This document shows, one piece after another, positions 60,316-64,000 of a DNA stretch of 64,000 bases. The DNA comes from Bactrocera neohumeralis. Its lineage: Eukaryota > Arthropoda > Insecta > Diptera > Tephritidae. The notes beneath the pieces were generated by a model that was given only the letters and a program-made list of their open reading frames with translations, was not told the origin of the DNA and searched no databases. Every line of letters begins with the position of its first letter. The first letter of the stretch is position 1. Both the position numbers and the translations under genes were made by a program. The stretch spans positions 5,087,501-5,151,500 of the forward strand of contig NC_065923.1 in the NCBI RefSeq assembly GCF_024586455.1, given 5' to 3'.

Positions 60316-61621
60316 TCGGGTGATTTTTTTGAGGTTAGGATTTTCATGCATTAGTATTTGACAGATCACGTGGGATTTCAGACATGGTGTCAAAGAGAAA
60401 GATGCTCAGTATGCTTTGACATTTCATCATGAATAGACTTACTAACGAGCAACGCTTGCAAATCATTGAATTTTATTACCAAAATCAGTGTTCGGTTCGA
60501 AATGTGTTTCGCGCTTTACGTCCGATTTATGGTCTACATAATCGACCAAGTGAGCAAACAATTAATGCGATTGTGACCGAGTTTCGCACTCAGTTTACTT
60601 TATTGGACATTAAACCAACCACACGAATGCGTACAGTGCGTACAGAAGAGAATATTGCGTCTGTTTCTGAGAGTGTGGCTGAAGACCGTGAAATGTCGAT
60701 CCGTCGCCGTTCGCAGCAATTGGGTTTGTGTTATTCGACCACATGGAAGATTTTACGCAAAGATCTTGGTGTAAAACCGTATAAAATACAGCTCGTGCAA
60801 GAACTGAAGCCGAACGATCTGCCACAACGTCGAATTTTCAGTGAATGGGCCCTAGAAAAGTTGGCAGAAAATCCGCTTTTTTATCGACAAATTTTGTTCA
60901 GCGGTGAGGCTCATTTCTGGTTGAATGGCTACGTAAATAAGCAAAATTGCCGCATTTGGGGTGAAGAGCAACCAGAAGCCGTTCAAGAACTGCCCATGCA
61001 TCCCGAAAAATGCACTGTTTGGTGTGGTTTGTACGCTGGTGGAATCATTGGACCGTATTTTTTCAAAGATGCTGTTGGACGCAACGTTACGGTGAATGGC
61101 GATCGCTATCGTTCGATGCTAACAAACTTTTTGTTGCCAAAAATGGAAGAACTGAACTTGGTTGACATGTGGTTTCAACAAGATGGCGCTACATGCCACA
61201 CAGCTCGCGATTCTATGGCCATTTTGAGGGAAAACTTCGGAGAACAATTCATCTCAAGAAATGGACCCGTAAGTTGGCCACCAAGATCATGCGATTTAAC
61301 GCCTTTAGACTATTTTTTGTGGGGCTACGTCAAGTCTAAACTCTACAGAAATAAGCCAGCAACTATTCCAGCTTTGGAAGACAACATTTCCGAAGAAATT
61401 CGGGCTATTCCGGCCGAAATGCTCGAAAAAGTTGCCCAAAATTGGACTTTCCGAATGGACCACCTAAGACGCAGCCGCGGTCAACATTTAAATGAAATTA
61501 TCTTCAAAAAGTAAATGTCATGAACCAATCTAACGTTTCAAATAAAGAACCGATGAGATTTTGCAAATTTTGTGCGTTTTTTTTTTTAAAAAAGTTATCA
61601 AGCTCTTAAAAAATCACCCGA
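60316..61621 (+). mobile_element. Complete DD41D Tc1/mariner transposon (rosa-type)
   Basis: A 1,306-bp element with inverted ends TCGGGTGATTTTTT at the left and the same read on the other strand at the right (AAAAAATCACCCGA). It is flanked by TA on both sides (60,314-60,315 and 61,622-61,623), the standard Tc1/mariner target duplication. It carries a single unbroken transposase gene. The short terminal repeats agree over about 14 bp, then diverge. Its structural integrity suggests a recent insertion. Confidence 0.92.
60429..61514 (+). CDS. DD41D transposase, first catalytic Asp replaced by Gly
   Basis: A 361-codon uninterrupted frame inside the element. The N-terminus has two helix-turn-helix DNA-binding units (RLQIIEFYYQNQCSVRNVFR, then SIRRRSQQLGLCYSTTWKIL). 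The catalytic core is ILFSGEAHFWLNGYVNKQNC, MWFQQDGATCHTA and SCDLTPLDYFLWGYVKSKLY. Counting from the Asp of QQD to the Asp of PLDYF gives 41 intervening residues, hence DD41D. The usual first-motif Asp (FSDEAHF in this family) is a Gly here (GGT at 60,903-60,905), so the enzyme should be unable to cleave DNA, even though the frame is intact. The rest ends MDHLRRSRGQHLNEIIFKK. The annotation as an inactive transposase follows from that residue alone. Confidence 0.93.
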   Translation: MNRLTNEQRLQIIEFYYQNQCSVRNVFRALRPIYGLHNRPSEQTINAIVTEFRTQFTLLDIKPTTRMRTVRTEENIASVSESVAEDREMSIRRRSQQLGLCYSTTWKILRKDLGVKPYKIQLVQELKPNDLPQRRIFSEWALEKLAENPLFYRQILFSGEAHFWLNGYVNKQNCRIWGEEQPEAVQELPMHPEKCTVWCGLYAGGIIGPYFFKDAVGRNVTVNGDRYRSMLTNFLLPKMEELNLVDMWFQQDGATCHTARDSMAILRENFGEQFISRNGPVSWPPRSCDLTPLDYFLWGYVKSKLYRNKPATIPALEDNISEEIRAIPAEMLEKVAQNWTFRMDHLRRSRGQHLNEIIFKK

Positions 61622-61623
61622 TA

Positions 61624-61949
61624 GTATTTAACTTCACCAATGCTTTTGCTAAGTTTTAAAATATTCTATATTCATACATACATACATATATTATTACACA
61701 AATGTAGATGTTGTTTTGCAATGATTATAAATATATACACAAATGTATATAGGTATGTACATAAATGGAGCCTTAGTCGACAACTGATTCATATTTTCTT
61801 TGCATTTTTCCGTTTAAGGCGATTCAAGTAATAGAACATATTTGATTAAAAAAAAAAAAAACAATTTACGGCTAATCCCTTTAGTTTACAAATACTATTT
61901 CTATTCTATACTTATATATATATTTATATAATGTAAAATACCAGCTCAT
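61624..61949. other. Spacer right of the transposon
   Basis: Short AT-rich stretch that merges into the 3' UTR of the leftward gene ending at 61,950. Contains TACATACATACATATA and ATATATACACAAATG runs. Nothing else recognised. Confidence 0.4.
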
Positions 61950-64000
61950 TTACGGTCCTTTAAAATTGAATGGAATCGCCATCGTTTGTGGGCTAGTAAA
62001 TTTATCCAAGTCGGAATTAGCAGTTTCTATGGGATCTACCAAGTGACTGATAGGCAAGTTCGACGAGGAGGGACTTGGTTGATTCTGCTGACCCATATAA
62101 TTTGGTACGGGCCGGGTCATTCGATGAATCGGGGGATTAAAATATGGTTGCACCCCAATTGCCATATGTGGGTTGTTTGTTTGAGCTATAGATGGGAGCA
62201 CAGTGTAATTTTGATTTAGTGAATGATGTGGATGTGTATTTTGTAGCATTGTATGTGGAAATCCCGGCATATATGGTTCTGATGTAGCCGACATTACTTT
62301 AGGGACTACTGTTGGTGGTACACCTATAACTGGAATACGGGTCTGTGATGTGATTGGTGTATTTTGTGACATAGGAGGGTGAGTAATGGGCAAAGGTAAC
62401 AATCCCATTGAAATATTTGTACGTGTGCTAATAGCGTCTTTTGGAGAATCTTGGCGCTTTGGTAATAAATGATTCGCTATCGGCCCAGATGAGATTGTAT
62501 GAATGGTGTTACCCTTTATGCTATTAGGCGATGAACTCGGCAATGTGACATTACTAATTTCTGTGTCGATTGGCGAATAAATTTTAAGATTTATTTTCGG
62601 GCTTCCAGTCTGTTGCAATGCTGAAGTTGAAGAAATCACTTTTGGAGAAAGATTTTCATTTCTATTCGGGCGGGTGAATGTTGCAAGGGTATCCTTTTTA
62701 CTTGTATGCAAATGTGGTGCTACCGCGGTAATTGGTGACTGCATGTAAAGTGGAGATTGTGAATCAGCATGAGTAACTATGCCAATACTACTTGATGTTA
62801 AACACTTCGGATTAAGAAGTCGTGGAGGTATTGGTCTTTCCATTTGCGATACATACATTGAATGAACAACTCCATCGAAGTGAAAATATAAAAGTGGTGT
62901 TGGTGTATGAGTTCGCAAATAAATTGGCTGCTCTAAATTTGGAGGTGGAAAACCATTTGGTGGTGGCGGTGGTTGTTGATCCTTTTTATTGAAGCTTCCT
63001 TTTTGCTTTTCTTTACGGACTTTATCTTCGAACAAGTTATAACATGATGGCGTAATCCCATGTTTCTTCTTTAATCTGCGCATCTTCACACGTATTTTCG
63101 CTTCTATCACCTTACGGTCTTCTTCGTCACTATTGTGATTTGGAAAGACACCATCTTCGAAATTCACTTGTTTCTTCTTCGGTGCACTGTAAGAATAAAT
63201 AAAACGGACCTATGTATATACGAATATTTGCAATAAATATTAGGTTTTTTTTACCTCACTAATCCGGTCTGCAATGAATTTGTTTCACCATCCAATGCCT
63301 TCAAAATACTGCGTTTGTTTTTCTCCCCGTTAGAACCGGAATTTTCTTCTATAACCTCTTCATTAGAACTATCTTTTTTTATTCGATTTTCACTGTCGGC
63401 TTGTGTATTTTCTGCAACGTTACCTGTTAGCAAGTCACTACATGGAACAATTTCAAGTACATTTCCCTTTTGCACTGCTACTGTGGCTTTGGGTAGCTCC
63501 TTTAGTAATGGTGACGGTTGATTATATCCAAAAGGCTGTGTACCAAAACGATTGTAGTAAAAGTTGGATGTATTCACGTTCACGTGCTGCTGTATTGATG
63601 AAAATAGCTCTGATTCATCTGTACCAACAGGTCTAATGTTTGGGTATGACTGTTGAATGGCATGTGTTGGAGGACCACTAGCTCCAGAGTTTGTAATGTG
63701 TACATACTGGTTTGTGTAAAAGCTATTGGAGTCGCCTGGTATAGCCATATAAGCTGCTGGCCCATACTGACCATAATGGCCGTAATCTTCGTATGCTTGA
63801 ATGCTATTGTTATTTTCATTGTTACCAGAAGACGGTCCATTGAGCACGATATTTATACGGGCATCCAAAGATATTCTATTCGGCGAGTGATTGAAGTAAT
63901 ATGATGTGCTGCTATGTTGGGGGGGATGTTGTTTATAAAGCCGATGTTTTGGTGATAATGATCGATGTCTGCTACTATTGTACGATTTTTCAGACGGTGA
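61950..64000 (-). CDS. Low-complexity protein, 3' half, family not recognised (runs off right edge)
   Basis: Two exons are visible: the upstream one from beyond the window edge (64,000) to 63,255, and the last one 61,950-63,186. The junction is GTGAG|GTAAAA to TTACAG|TGCACC and the phase fits (Ser codon AG|T). The visible part starts with an Arg/Ser/His tract (RHRSLSPKHRLYKQH) and a short ordered motif NRISLDARINIVLNG. A Tyr/Gly/Gln region follows (GHYGQYGPAAYM). Then comes a conserved-looking basic block spanning the junction: RSILKALDGET, APKKKQVNFEDGV, and RKVIEAKIRVKMRRLKKKHG. The rest is Pro/Ser/Thr/Asn-rich with PPPPPNGFPPPN and ends PFNFKGP. I see no membrane segment or known enzyme motif; a nuclear regulatory protein is plausible. 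Its 5' end is outside the window. Confidence 0.75.

Noticed and set aside
1..64000. tRNA, rRNA and snRNA genes
   Set aside because: I looked for cloverleaf B-box patterns and Sm-site snRNA ends and saw none that I could defend by eye; a covariance-model scan would be decisive.

Overview
The window is eukaryotic DNA from an insect. Genes have short introns with GT...AG junctions and a 65-70% AT background, and the intergenic DNA is full of TACATATGTATG-type microsatellites. Gene content and transposons point to a higher dipteran, most likely a tephritid fruit fly: an ortholog of the fly maternal alpha-tubulin alphaTub67C, a Zip3-like narya/vilya RING protein, and a DD41D 'rosa'-type Tc1/mariner element (a family first known from Ceratitis). 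The species cannot be fixed from the sequence alone. Nearly all protein names rest on my recognition of family motifs; no database was searched.

Layout. Positions 1-14,300 are gene-poor and hold one two-exon fragment of an unrecognised single-pass membrane protein (3,191-3,842, minus), a decayed hAT transposase end (6,979-7,294) and an internally deleted mariner (11.70-12.44 kb). From 14.3 kb the window is gene-dense. In order: a 13-exon KIAA0825-like protein (minus); a repeat block with a nested MITE (19.1-20.1 kb); ALDH7A1/antiquitin (minus); cytosolic acetyl-CoA acetyltransferase (plus); neutral sphingomyelinase (minus); alphaTub67C (minus); the lipid-droplet hydrolase LDAH (plus); the PAF1-complex subunit Ctr9 (minus); a non-LTR retrotransposon scrap; an unrecognised two-TM protein (minus); a narya/vilya RING protein (minus) with a decayed mariner in its last intron; a broken non-LTR retrotransposon; Claspin (plus); USP36/scrawny (plus); NOL12/viriato (minus); the AAA ATPase FIGNL1 (minus); a complete DD41D transposon; and the 3' half of an unrecognised low-complexity protein (minus) that runs off the right edge.

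For twelve genes the exon chain was joined by hand and each complete coding sequence adds up to a whole number of codons, which supports the models. They are ordinary housekeeping and germline or genome-maintenance genes: replication checkpoint, meiotic recombination, homologous-recombination ATPase, transcription elongation, nucleolar and ubiquitin functions. Five of them carry a perfect DREF-type element (TATCGATA) within about 55-200 bp of the start codon, which suggests a shared growth/replication promoter class.

I found no new multi-gene system. The points most worth a second look are a transposon with an intact reading frame but a lost first catalytic aspartate, the DRE-marked promoters, two repeats that abut 5' splice sites, an upstream ORF overlapping the FIGNL1 start, and two conserved-looking genes I could not name.
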